DNA of 64,000 nt, taken from NCBI GenBank assembly GCA_947623455.1, contig OX392536.1, positions 35,097,465-35,161,464 of the forward strand. The letters are read 5' to 3'. A program made the position numbers and the translations under genes. The first letter of the stretch is position 1. Each line of letters begins with the position of its first letter. Below are positions 12,301 through 19,800 of this stretch, in pieces. This DNA is from Mimachlamys varia. Taxonomy: Eukaryota; Mollusca; Bivalvia; Pectinida; Pectinidae. The notes under the pieces are model-generated. The model saw nothing but the letters and a program-made list of their open reading frames with translations. It was not told the DNA's origin and made no database searches.

Positions 12301-15300
12301 AAATTATTTAACCCTTGTTATCATGCTAATCGCATTGATTGATGAATAAATAATTAGAGGTTATTGTAGGACTATTTTAATACCACACCCTTAACCAGTC
12401 GGGGTTGATATCGGCCCTAGTGAGTGTAAATTTGTCAGCCTGGACACTGATAATGATATGACAACTCAAACAACACTTGTACCACATGGGAAACATTATC
12501 AGAGACAAAAGTATGGTAACATGCTGTGTATGTGTGTGTGTACCATAAAATTAGGTGTAGAAGCTGTCAGCAGGGTTTTGTTGGGTTTTGTTTTTATAAT
12601 TTACATGTAATTTGCAACTGAAGACCAGGGGAAAATGACTTACATAGCATAACAAGGCAAAGATCTTCAGATTGTTTATACAGTAGTAATTCATTTTTTA
12701 ATATATAGGTAAACCACCGACACAGTACGATTTCTGCCTTTTCTATTACCTGCTTCTATGGTTCTGACATTGTCCCATTCATTCTGAGCACTTGAATGAG
12801 AGTAGAGTCCAACTTGATTTGAAGGATATGCTTCGTTGGGCTGTAAAACAAACAAAAATGTTAGTTTTTCTTTAGGCGTGCAATATTGGATTTTATTATT
12901 GGGCTGAAAACAAATAAAAAAGTTAAGTTTTTCTTTGAGCGTGCAATATCGGACTTTATTAACTTTACCCTGGATTCACTGTGCTACAGTGACAGAAATC
13001 AACAGACAGTATATATATGTCACAATATAAGTACATTTGTATATAACATATCTGTTTTCACCATACCGATAAATCCTTTGCCTCCTTAAATTTCAAGCTA
13101 CATGTAACTTCTAAATTTACTATTTGGTTTCCTATATATGTAGTTTTGACTGTTGCTCTTTTCAAATTACTGTTGTGCTAATACTAAAACCATTGGAAAT
13201 TAATACACTCAGGGTTTTCGTTGAAGCTGTCCCTGTATCTTTTTCAAGCATAGAAACTGAGAAGGACCCCATTTATTTTGAGGACTCCCATTAAACTATG
13301 CAGAAGGACCCCATTTATTGAGAAAAGGACCCCATTTATAAAATACCCAGTGGAAACCCAACACTGTATACATATAGAATGTATGATAGCCAATAGCTGC
13401 AGTAGAAAATTCGGAAAAAGTTAGCAGATTGAAAGTGAGAGCCCTCTTTACCAAAGTAAAACTAGTTTTATAGATAAGCTTTAAAGTTTATACCTTCTCC
13501 TCTGGGTCACTGTCTCTAGCTTCCACAGAATCTGTATCCTCCAATGGAGCCTTGGCCACCATTGCAATATTTGATGTGAGTGAAGCCTGTTTAAAACTGA
13601 CCGGGAAGCTGCCCGAAGTAAAGTGTTCCTTACTGCCATCATCCACCTTAACCTTGACCTCTGACCCCCGACTTGGATCTGGTGAAGTATTACTGACTAC
13701 TGGGACAGGTGAGGTAGATGTAAGGGATGGAGTTAATATTGTGGAGGGAGGTGGGGCTGGTGTCACTGTAGGGGGAGGAGGGGCTGGACCTTTGGCTATT
13801 TTATTGGGGGACTGAGGTTTATCTTTTGTATCAGATGATGATCCTTTGGCTGAAGGAGGTAAATCAAAGTCAAATTCTGATCCAGAGGAATCATCGTCTT
13901 CATGTTGTTGCTGTTTCATCAAATCTACCAAAGAAATAGATTCTGTCTCGTCTACCTGTTTAAGACACAGAAATTAAACAAATGATTTTAATATAAAATT
14001 GAAATTTCATATACCGGTAGAATAAAAGAAAATAAAAAAACTGTCAGCAAAATATTTTTTCAAAAGTTCATTTAAAATAATTGCAATATAACACCACTGG
14101 AAAGTAAAAACAGAATATTTGTATAACTTATAATTATATAACTGTTACATCTAGCAACTCTTATTTTTACTCTTATAATTTTCCATAAATACATGAATGT
14201 TTGCCTAAAATTTGCTCATTTGTGTTTTAGAAAGACTTTCTTTAAATAGACCTACATGTGTAACACTGTACAGAAAGCAACACTTACTTTTACAACCAAA
14301 AACACAAAAATACAAACAGAATGCTTATTTTTTGTGTCATCATCTTAGTTGGAAAGGCGTTAATTCAATCTTTGTCAGTCAAGTGTTCCACACATACAAT
14401 ATAGAAATCACCATATTGCTAAACATTTAGCCCAAGCTTCCTCTGGTCCTGCCACCTGACTAAGACATTTTGACAAATAGATGTCTGATGTGGGTTCCTC
14501 GGGACCTGACACCAGACTAAGATATTTTGACAGATAGATGTCTGGTGTGGGTTCCTCTGGACCTGACACCAGACTAAGACATTTTGACAGATAGATGTCT
14601 GGTGTGGGTTCCTCTGGCTCTGACACCTGACTAAGACATTTTGACAGATAGAGGTCTGGTGTGGGTTCCTCTGGCTCTGACACAAGACTAAGACATTTTG
14701 ATAGATAGAGGTCTGGTGTGGGTTCCTCTGGCCCTGACACCAGACTAAGACATTTTGACAGATAGATGTCTGGTGTGGGTTCCTCTGGTCCTGACACCAG
14801 ACTAAAACATTTTGACAGATAGAGGTCTGGTGTGGGTTCCTCTGGACCTGACACCAGACTAAGACATTTTGACAGATAGAGATCTGGTGTGGGTTCCTCT
14901 GGCGCCGACACCTGACTAAGACATTTTGAAAGATAGAGGTCTGGTGTGGGGCCATAGCACACTCCTATATGCAAATGTGGAATTATCTGACATAGTTTCT
15001 TGGCTGAAAGTTTTGAGGTGCTGACAACAAAATTAATTATGACACAACACATACCTCACATATATTAATAAATGGATTATTTATTGACCCAAACCCACTC
15101 TTATTATAACCAACAGCTCCTGACTTTCGTTATTAGAGTCCACGGTTTTCAATTGTTTGAAAATTCCCACTTGGGCAGTTTCCAAGTAATTATTTTGTAA
15201 GTTGGCCACAGGGTGACTAATCAGCATGAGCAAACAGTACTGATCTGGAAGATAATATTCCTGTCCAGAAGATTTCTGCACCGCGGCGTTTTGTTGATTA

Positions 15301-16595
15301 ATCACTCTCCTAAACCACTTGGTATCAGACAAATTCCATGTTTTCATATAGTAGTGTGCTCTTGTCCAAACCAGATATGGTGTCAAGGCCATAGAAAACT
15401 CGGGCTACTAAACATTTTGTTAAATATTACCGGGTGATTAGCTAATTATACGACATATTTGGGGTTTACTTACTGGCTTTTCATCCAATTCAATACTGTC
15501 AACTGAAAGCATTTCATTTTCTCGTATAGCATCCAGCTTGTCTAGTTCTAACTTTGGAACAGGTATTTCTTCAGTTGAAACAGGTTCACACGTTACATCT
15601 TCAGAAACGGAAATGACTGCTTCATCATCAGGAACAACATCCGGTCTGGACACCAAATTTGTGATATCATTATCATGAGGTACTATGTCCAAATTAGAAA
15701 AGTTTTGGACAGGTGGCTTTTCCTCAGTGTCAATTTTAATGAAATCTAGGTCAGAAGTCAACTGCAGTTCAATACCATTTTCATTAGCCACGTTTTCACC
15801 CAAGCAGGATCCAGAGTTCCCACGAGATTCATCTAAACCTCCAGAATCAAATGCAGTGTCCACTGGAATTTCTGCCATAGAACTTAATAGTTTATTTTCT
15901 CCCTCAGACAACATGTCTACATTGTCTTGTGTATTAATTATTACTGATTCGTCATGTTGAGACTCCATATCAAAATCTGCAGAGTTGTCAATTTTTAGTT
16001 CAAATTCAAATTGTTGGTCACCATGGTCTTGTACCGCTAGACCTTCCAACACAGAACTACCAATGGCATCGGGACTCTGCTGTAAAAAGATGAAAAAGTA
16101 AATGATCAAGTAGAATTAAACATCAATTACATTTTACAAAATAAAATAAAGTTATCTTTGCAATTGCAAACATTTCAATCTTGGACCGATTTTGATTAAT
16201 TGTCTTGGACTTAACCTTTTACTAAATACCACACGAAAATGTTACCGAAGTGCAGCTGCAGGATTATGCGCTATTTATCCACTGTAATTAACCTTTTCTC
16301 ATGCCACTGTATTTTTAAACCAACCGACCAGGTGATGTAATCATCAATATTGATGGAATCTACCGAAAGTCAAAGGTAAGAAGAAGAACCGGTCTACTGC
16401 AATGTTATCACTTGCCCCGGATTATTCTGTTATTTGGACTGTCTAAGTGAAAAATTGGGTCTGTTTGCTTTAAAACATATATCTACAAACATATCTGTAT
16501 TTGTTATAAACAAATTTAGAAAGCATGATAGAAAACATTATAGGTTGGCATATTTTCATATTTTTTCAGGACGCATAACTTACAGAGGCAGCCAT
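303..16595 (-). CDS. ELMOD3: ELMO domain-containing protein 3 (ELMOD3), multi-exon, 3' end outside window
   Basis: Ten coding exons can be joined in one frame on the minus strand: 16595-16584, 16079-15474, 13955-13494, 12840-12750, 8347-8321, 6372-6287, 5666-5543, 2909-2787, 2242-2112 and 379-303. All junctions are GT-AG and the phases agree. Together they encode about 589 residues before the left edge. The ELMOD3 match rests on RRGFSALKHILFGPPKLN, on LQTIYRCLTGSRFDC followed by HWEEIGFQG, on NDPSTDLRGTGVLGLLNLVH and on FPFCVMGINMSRIALQALR; the last three lie in the ELMO domain. ELMO-domain proteins of this family act as GAPs for Arf/Arl GTPases, and in vertebrates ELMOD3 is linked to actin-rich structures of inner-ear hair cells. 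The vertebrate protein is about 380 aa. Here exons 2 and 3 add roughly 365 acidic, Ser/Pro-rich, probably disordered residues. The last ELMO-domain exons lie beyond base 1. The gene shares a promoter with MRPS18C. Its introns hold most of the repeats between 0.4 and 16 kb. Confidence 0.88.
380..2111. other. ELMOD3 intron, no gene seen
   Basis: Intron 9 of ELMOD3. It is unique, AT-rich sequence without a recognisable exon or element. Two short near-palindromic runs of ATTACA/TGTAAT lie near 1255-1290. Confidence 0.5.
2112..2242 (-). CDS. ELMOD3: ELMOD3 exon 9 (ELMO domain core)
   Basis: The acceptor AG is at 2243-2244 and the donor GT at 2110-2111. It encodes NDPSTDLRGTGVLGLLNLVH then LLRNPKRKTLAQDIYKLSLH. 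The N-P-x-T-D-x-R-G motif, which includes the Arg thought to be catalytic for ELMOD GAP activity, is intact. It starts in phase 1 and ends in phase 0. Confidence 0.88.
2787..2909 (-). CDS. ELMOD3: ELMOD3 exon 8
   Basis: The acceptor AG is at 2910-2911 and the donor GT at 2785-2786 (CAAG|GTAAGA). It encodes the ALQTIYRCLTGSRFDCGRFG segment followed by PHWEEIGFQ, matching the ELMOD3 run that leads into the ELMO signature. Phase 1 in and phase 1 out. Confidence 0.87.
3126..3660. repeat. 23-bp minisatellite in ELMOD3 intron
   Basis: About 23 copies of a unit beginning GGTGTATTGTAACAATTTCC, with small variation (TTTTCAC, TTTCAAC, GTAAAAATG). It lies in the intron between 2910 and 5542. Its minus-strand open frames (MWKLLQYTC-type repeats) are artefacts. 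Confidence 0.95.
3834..5055. mobile_element. Non-autonomous element with 156-bp tandem core and terminal hairpin
   Basis: The left part begins CAACAAGATGCCCAATGGAC and contains CGCTCACCTGGA. The centre holds about seven copies of a roughly 156-bp unit, each marked by GACCAAATTTGG and AAGAAGAGATTTAAAGGA. The right part runs through GACGGACGATGGACGCTGCG to a hairpin at 5022-5051 (13-bp stem, TTC loop, one bulged A) that ends in CTAA. The layout of flank, tandem core of about 160 bp and flank resembles the pearl-type elements described in bivalves, and a terminal hairpin plus CTRR is Helitron-like. The class is an inference. No coding capacity. Confidence 0.7.
5543..5666 (-). CDS. ELMOD3: ELMOD3 exon 7
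   Basis: The acceptor AG is at 5667-5668 and the donor GT at 5541-5542 (GCAA|GTAAGT). It encodes QNIRQTVNRRGFSALKHILF then GPPKLNRNLLKEKEFVFC. The human protein has RRTGLAALRHYLFGPPKL at the same place, which makes this the clearest orthology anchor. Phase 0 in and phase 1 out. Confidence 0.88.
5881..5955 (-). repeat. tRNA-like SINE head or decayed tRNA
   Basis: Read on the minus strand, a box A-like TAGCTTGATCGGTTGAGTG is followed 30 bp later by a box B-like AGGTTCGATCC. The flanks cannot form a paired acceptor stem, so this is more likely a tRNA-derived SINE promoter or tRNA relic than a working tRNA. Confidence 0.45.
6287..6372 (-). CDS. ELMOD3: ELMOD3 exon 6
   Basis: The acceptor AG is at 6373-6374 and the donor GT at 6285-6286 (AATG|GTAAGT). 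It encodes GPGGAKMTPLMSYMELEETL then RPMDYSSAM, in the position of the human ISFSEALQHFQTVDLS segment. Phases match the exons on both sides. Confidence 0.8.
6520..7096. repeat. 27-bp minisatellite in ELMOD3 intron
   Basis: About 21 copies of a unit starting TACTTGGGAGGCTGTGGTAT. Because 27 is a multiple of three, frames stay open on both strands (repeats of YLGGCGMFV or QVHKHTTAS). It lies in the intron between 6373 and 8320, so these frames are not genes. Confidence 0.95.
7605..7965. repeat. 36-bp minisatellite in ELMOD3 intron
   Basis: About nine copies, decaying at both ends, of a unit beginning AGCCCTCTCTCAACCAGAGG and ending CAAGTCCTAAAGCTT. The unit contains a CCCTCTCTCAACCAGAGGG near-palindrome. 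Confidence 0.93.
8321..8347 (-). CDS. ELMOD3: ELMOD3 exon 5, 27-nt microexon
   Basis: The acceptor AG is at 8348-8349 (TTTTCCAG) and the donor GT at 8319-8320 (AAAG|GTATGA). It encodes FTDPNLTK plus split Gly codons at both ends. It joins VRTIEA and GPGGAK without disturbing the frame. Skipping it would remove exactly nine residues in frame. Confidence 0.65.
8663..8988. mobile_element. MITE-like element, about 325 bp
   Basis: Imperfect terminal inverted repeats: CCTCGATATCCAAGGGTTAC at the left, with its complement GTAACCACTGAATATCGAGG at the right (about 16 of 20 matching). Subterminal CACCCCTGGAATATG also pairs with the right side. A 112-codon minus-strand frame inside it has no recognisable domain. 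Confidence 0.5.
9259..9436. mobile_element. Short MITE with long inverted repeats, about 180 bp
   Basis: The left end (GGCTATTCCACA, GGGGAGGTGGGAGGCACTT) is complementary to the right end (AAGTGCCTCCCACCCCTCCC, TTCTGGAACAGCCC). The arms are about 45 bp around an AT-rich centre. Confidence 0.6.
9689..9832. repeat. 48-bp minisatellite, left part
   Basis: Three copies of a unit beginning CTATAACACACATCATCACT and containing AAGAAAGAGGGTCAAGGTCA. The array resumes at 10773 after an inserted transposon. Confidence 0.93.
9833..10770. mobile_element. 938-bp TA-flanked non-autonomous DNA transposon
   Basis: The terminal inverted repeats are CAGTTGTGGGATCGCACAAC on the left and, read inward from the right, CAGTTGTGGTATCGCACAAC (19 of 20 identical). 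TA duplications flank it at 9831-9832 and 10771-10772, and the host sequence on both sides is the same 48-bp minisatellite. A TA duplication with CAGT ends suggests Tc1/mariner-type mobilisation. Subterminal regions carry many copies of GCACGATG and GCGAACGATG. No transposase frame is present. Confidence 0.8.
10773..10868. repeat. 48-bp minisatellite, right part
   Basis: Two further copies of the unit at 9689-9832. The five copies formed one array before the transposon inserted. Confidence 0.92.
10869..12749. other. ELMOD3 intron, repeat relics only
   Basis: No exon recognised. Two diverged segments share GAAGAAACTTGATAGC and ACCAAATAT (around 11010-11070 and 11160-11200), probably old element fragments. 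A MITE occupies 11578-11968. The rest is AT-rich. Confidence 0.5.
11578..11968. mobile_element. GGCCCAATATA-ended MITE, copy 1
   Basis: Starts TTAAGGCCCAATATAAGTAA and ends GTTACGTATATTGGGCCTTT, so its ends are inverted repeats. The internal blocks (CTGAAAAATTCTGAAAAA, CAACAACAAGCCGAAG, GCTGCTGTACCGGTAACTG) recur in four other copies in this window. No coding. Confidence 0.8.
12750..12840 (-). CDS. ELMOD3: ELMOD3 exon 4
   Basis: The acceptor AG is at 12841-12842 (TTTTACAG) and the donor GT at 12748-12749. It encodes PNEAYPSNQVGLYSHSSAQN followed by EWDNVRTIEA, matching the EAYEWEP...AQEEWEAVDTIQPE stretch of human ELMOD3. Its acceptor and 60 bp of intron are duplicated upstream at 12901-12963. 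Confidence 0.8.
12838..12963. repeat. 63-bp tandem duplication carrying the ELMOD3 exon 4 acceptor
   Basis: 12838-12900 and 12901-12963 are near-identical copies, each beginning GGGCTG and followed by an AAACAAA-type run. The first supplies the real acceptor (minus TTTTACAG|CCC). The second keeps a decoy (TTTTCAG|CCC). Confidence 0.85.
13262..13346. repeat. Short repeat of a GGACCCCATTTAT motif
   Basis: Three occurrences of AGGACCCCATTTAT separated by 20-45 bp, in the ELMOD3 intron between exons 3 and 4. Confidence 0.6.
13494..13955 (-). CDS. ELMOD3: ELMOD3 exon 3, acidic/proline-rich linker
   Basis: The acceptor AG is at 13956-13957 and the donor GT at 13492-13493 (GAGAAG|GTATAA). It has 154 in-frame codons, phase 0 at both ends. 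It is acidic at both ends (QQQHEDDDSSGSEFDFDLPP near the start, DTDSVEARDSDPEEK at the end) with a Pro/Thr/Ser-rich centre (PAPPPPTVTPAPPPS). Low complexity suggests disorder. I see no counterpart in the short vertebrate protein, so its membership rests on phase, splice sites and position. Confidence 0.72.
14446..14950. repeat. 57-bp minisatellite in ELMOD3 intron 2
   Basis: About nine copies of a unit containing GATAGAGGTCTGGTGTGGGT and TCCTCTGGACCTGACACCAG. A unit of 19 codons leaves two minus-strand frames open for 178 and 214 codons (repeats of EEPTPDLYLSKCLSLVSGP, for example). This is on the ELMOD3 strand, between exons 2 and 3, but no splice sites framing it as an exon were identified. 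Confidence 0.93.
15081..15392 (-). CDS. Unrecognised 103-codon open frame in ELMOD3 intron 2
   Basis: The frame from MALTPYLVWTRAHYYMKTWN to VIIRVGLGQ has mixed, protein-like composition and is not repetitive, unlike its neighbours. I do not recognise the family. Its ACACCATATCTGGT stretch resembles the nearby 57-bp units. It could be a fragment of a dispersed element or chance. Low support. Confidence 0.15.
   Translation of the reverse strand: MALTPYLVWTRAHYYMKTWNLSDTKWFRRVINQQNAAVQKSSGQEYYLPDQYCLLMLISHPVANLQNNYLETAQVGIFKQLKTVDSNNESQELLVIIRVGLGQ
15474..16079 (-). CDS. ELMOD3: ELMOD3 exon 2, long acidic region
   Basis: The acceptor AG is at 16080-16081 (TTTTTACAG) and the donor GT at 15472-15473 (GCCA|GTAAGT). 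It is open throughout from QSPDAIGSSVLEGLAVQDHG to SVDSIELDEKP, phase 0 at both ends, and rich in Asp, Glu and Ser. It joins the four-residue first exon (MAAS) without a frame change. No domain is recognisable; likely disordered. Its assignment to ELMOD3 is an inference from consistent splicing. Confidence 0.72.
16584..16595 (-). CDS. ELMOD3: ELMOD3 exon 1 (start codon, 4 codons)
   Basis: The start codon at 16595-16593 lies in GAAAATGGCTGCC, with A at -3 and G at +4. It is followed by Ala-Ala-Ser and then the strong donor GTAAGT at 16583-16578. The reading continues in phase 0 into exon 2. Confidence 0.68.
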
Positions 16596-16706
16596 TTTCA
16601 AACAAACCCTGTAAATCAACGTCTTTGTGGTGCTTCAAAAAGTTTCCGATAAAGTCCACTTTGATACAAACGTTTCAATGACCTCTGTTTTATGAAAAAA
16701 TCCAAC
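16596..16706. promoter_or_regulatory. Head-to-head (bidirectional) promoter between ELMOD3 and MRPS18C
   Basis: Only 111 bp separate the two start codons on opposite strands, so both 5' UTRs must be short or overlap. There is no TATA box in the interval. Both start codons sit in ATGGC contexts: CAACATGGCGAT for MRPS18C and GAAAATGGCTGC for ELMOD3. These resemble the YY1/TISU element (SAASATGGCGGC) found at starts of genes with very short leaders, many of them mitochondrial. Confidence 0.65.
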
Positions 16707-16815
16707 ATGGCGATTTATGCATGGGGACGTCTCTTGTCAGTTACAAAAAGATTATGCCATCAAGCTGCATATGTAGAATCTCATGTCTCTACGCTACGGA
16801 CAACTAGTTATACAT
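16707..16815 (+). CDS. MRPS18C: MRPS18C exon 1 (targeting peptide)
   Basis: It runs from the ATG to the donor GTAAGA at 16816, 36 codons plus one base. It is rich in Arg, Lys, His and hydroxylated residues with almost no acids, typical of a mitochondrial presequence. The split codon is completed by exon 2 as Cys. Confidence 0.8.
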
Positions 16816-19800
16816 GTAAGATACCTCTACTGTGTTGTTGTTCACATAATGCGCGCGGATTCGCGATGACAGTCACCTAGCTAGCCGCCCAACTTACCCG
16901 GTAACATTTCTCACAATTGTCAATGATATGTTGAGTTTTTTAACTTCTTCTTACGGTAATGTTCCTGTCACCAATTGGGCATTTTCGCACATGAATAATG
17001 TATAACATATTTTTAAACTTTTTATTTTGAAGAACCCTTGGCCATACATCTGATAAAAGTGTTATGTATTGACAAATTATTATATGTGATTTAACAGGTG
17101 ACACCTGAGGTGTTATTAGCAAATCAAAATAAGTCCTGGTGATCTATTAAGATCAATCAATTTCTACTGAAGTACATGTGTAGTAGAAAGTAGAAATGAA
17201 AAAAAATCTCCCCCCCCCCCCCCCCCAATGTGGTTTGAACTAGCGGGTCTTCAGTCACATAATTGGACACCCTACCGCTTAGTCCGAAAAGGTTCCGGTA
17301 GGAAAGCAGTTGTTTTCATATGATTTAGCAGGTAAAATTGATGTTTCATCAATGGCAAATATAGTGAAATGATACAAATATGAGTGGCAGAGCTGCAGTA
17401 TGAACTTAACAACATAATCATGCAATTTTAAGGTCCAACTCTATGTATTTGACCATATATATATAAATATTGTGAGGACCGACTTCGAACTCCATTGTGT
17501 GCCACCATCTTCTATACAACTGACTTGCATATTTCTTAACTTCTTGACTTACCTGTGTTTGTCATAGTGCAATATGCCTCCTCCGAGTAACAATAAATCC
17601 TGTGGTAACAACGGTAAAAACAACACTAGTGCTACCCTTACCCAGAAAAGTAAAAGACAGAGAACAGATGATGAACACGTTGGTGATATTTATGACTCTG
17701 TAGCCTCCGTCAATGACAGAAATGTCATGGCTAAACTTGTGTCCAAGCTCCTTTCTAATGAAATGTTTGTTCAGACAATCCAGGCATCGCTTGATATTCC
17801 TACCATTGTTGCGGAAGTAGTCCAGCCCCTTGTGGTGCGGGTCAACGATCTTACTAGGAGATTGGATGATATGGAACAATACAGTCGTAGGAACTGTCTC
17901 AAAGTCTCTGGCATTCCTAATAGTGAAAGTACTCAACGTGAGGATACGGATCAACTATTGATTGATCTATTTAACACCAAACTTGGCCTCAAGATATCAC
18001 TGAATGACATATCACGATCACACAGAGTAGCCAGGTACAATCGCCCAAAAGTTGGGGAGAATCCATCATCGCGTCCTAATGACATCATAGTTCGCTTTAA
18101 TTCGTACAGGACCAGAGACATGGTATACAGAGCCTGATTCCTCGTTGAGCTCAGAGCATCACATAAACAACATACTGGCTCACGTATCTTTATCAACGAA
18201 GTACTGACCAGCCAACGAGCATTATTGTTTCGTGATGCCAGAGCACTTGTCAAACAGGGTCTAGTCCTCAAGGCTAAGACCAATGATGGTACTATAGTCA
18301 TCACTGATCTTGATAATAAAATCCACAGAATAACAACGTTTGTTCAACTTAAATCTTCCTTTCGAGTTGAGTCACCTTCATCTCTTTCCTCTGTTTGCGC
18401 GACCCACCCGGCTGTCAAATCTCCAACCCATGGTGTAAACATTAGTCCTGTGACCAGTACACCGAAAGTCAACAGTCTCCAAGTCTCAGTGGTTAGAGGA
18501 GACGATGGTCATCCTATCAGTGCATCCATTAAGTCTATCTCTGCTGATGTTTCCAATATTTAACTGTATATTCTACAAACTGCTCCTTTGTTCGACTCAC
18601 CGCTTGTCTGCTTCGATTCACTTATTATTTACCATGTGCTTCGAGCGCGTGCTCTTGTTCCATGGCCTCGAACTGTTTATATTGTTGATTTATGTTTGTA
18701 TGATATTTCTTCATGACTTCCAATATATAAACAAACTATACTTACTTAATTGATAAAGTGAAGTGTGTTTAAGTCACGTTTATGTCACGTTATATTTAAT
18801 TATATACTAGGCCTAATACGCATATGTATTCTCAACTTTCTTTCTGTTTGAGATTATTCATATTTTTGTTTAACTGGTTAGCTTACAATTCTAATACAAG
18901 ATAGCTAGTACCACGGACTTACATTAGATACTACTAATTCAAACTGCTGATACTGTTGATATTATAATATACCTCTACGTTTACTATCTATCATATGCAT
19001 TTTTGAACATACAAATAGTACATAACTAATTTCGGTATTTACCTATTTACATATGATAATACTAACCATACTATCATTTACAATTTGAGTTATCTCCCCT
19101 CATGATGTTATGGCCGCTTTGTGGATGTAAACAATATTATATGGTAATGATACATAATATATAAGTAACCACTGTTATTCACTGATTTACCCTGGTAATC
19201 ATATACAACTTGTTGTAAGTCTACTTTATATCTGTTAATATTAAATAGTCTAGAATTTAGGGAATCTACACTATAAGATAGGTGACATGTTAAGTTTTCT
19301 TACATGTATGTAAACATTCCTTTTGAATTTGTTAATATACTCATGAAGTGACATAAATTGAAACTTATTTAATTTAAATGAATTGAATGTTATATTGTAA
19401 CTGTAATATTGTTAAATCAATAATTATTAGATCCCTGATCATATTTTTCACGGGTATACATGCAGCTTTTTGTTTTTTGTTGTTGTTGTTTTTCTCTATT
19501 GCTGAACTAGCTCTGCTGCTCTACTTTTGGTTTTGTTTTTGTTAACTATATCTTTCCTCTTTTTGCCAAACTACTTTTGTTAATTGCATTACTTTGTTTA
19601 AATCTTTGTCTATCTTAGTGTGTGAATGTGTGTAAGAGAGGGTTTTTGTTGTGAAAGTTGCTGAATGTATCATGTGTCTGGATTGTTTACTTGTGTGTAT
19701 GTGTATGAAAGAATGTCATATTGTATTACTTGCATTAGAACTACCTGTAATGTCTTTATCTTTGATGTAATCAGAAAACTACTCCTTATATCTGGCAACA

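Noticed and set aside
16692..16880. MRPS18C starting at ATG 16692 and running unspliced to 16880
   Set aside because: The upstream ATG has a poor context (T at -3), and the frame after 16815 passes a good donor whose phase fits exon 2.
17562..18304. Minus-strand frames of 117-130 codons in LINE ORF1
   Set aside because: Antisense shadows of ORF1.
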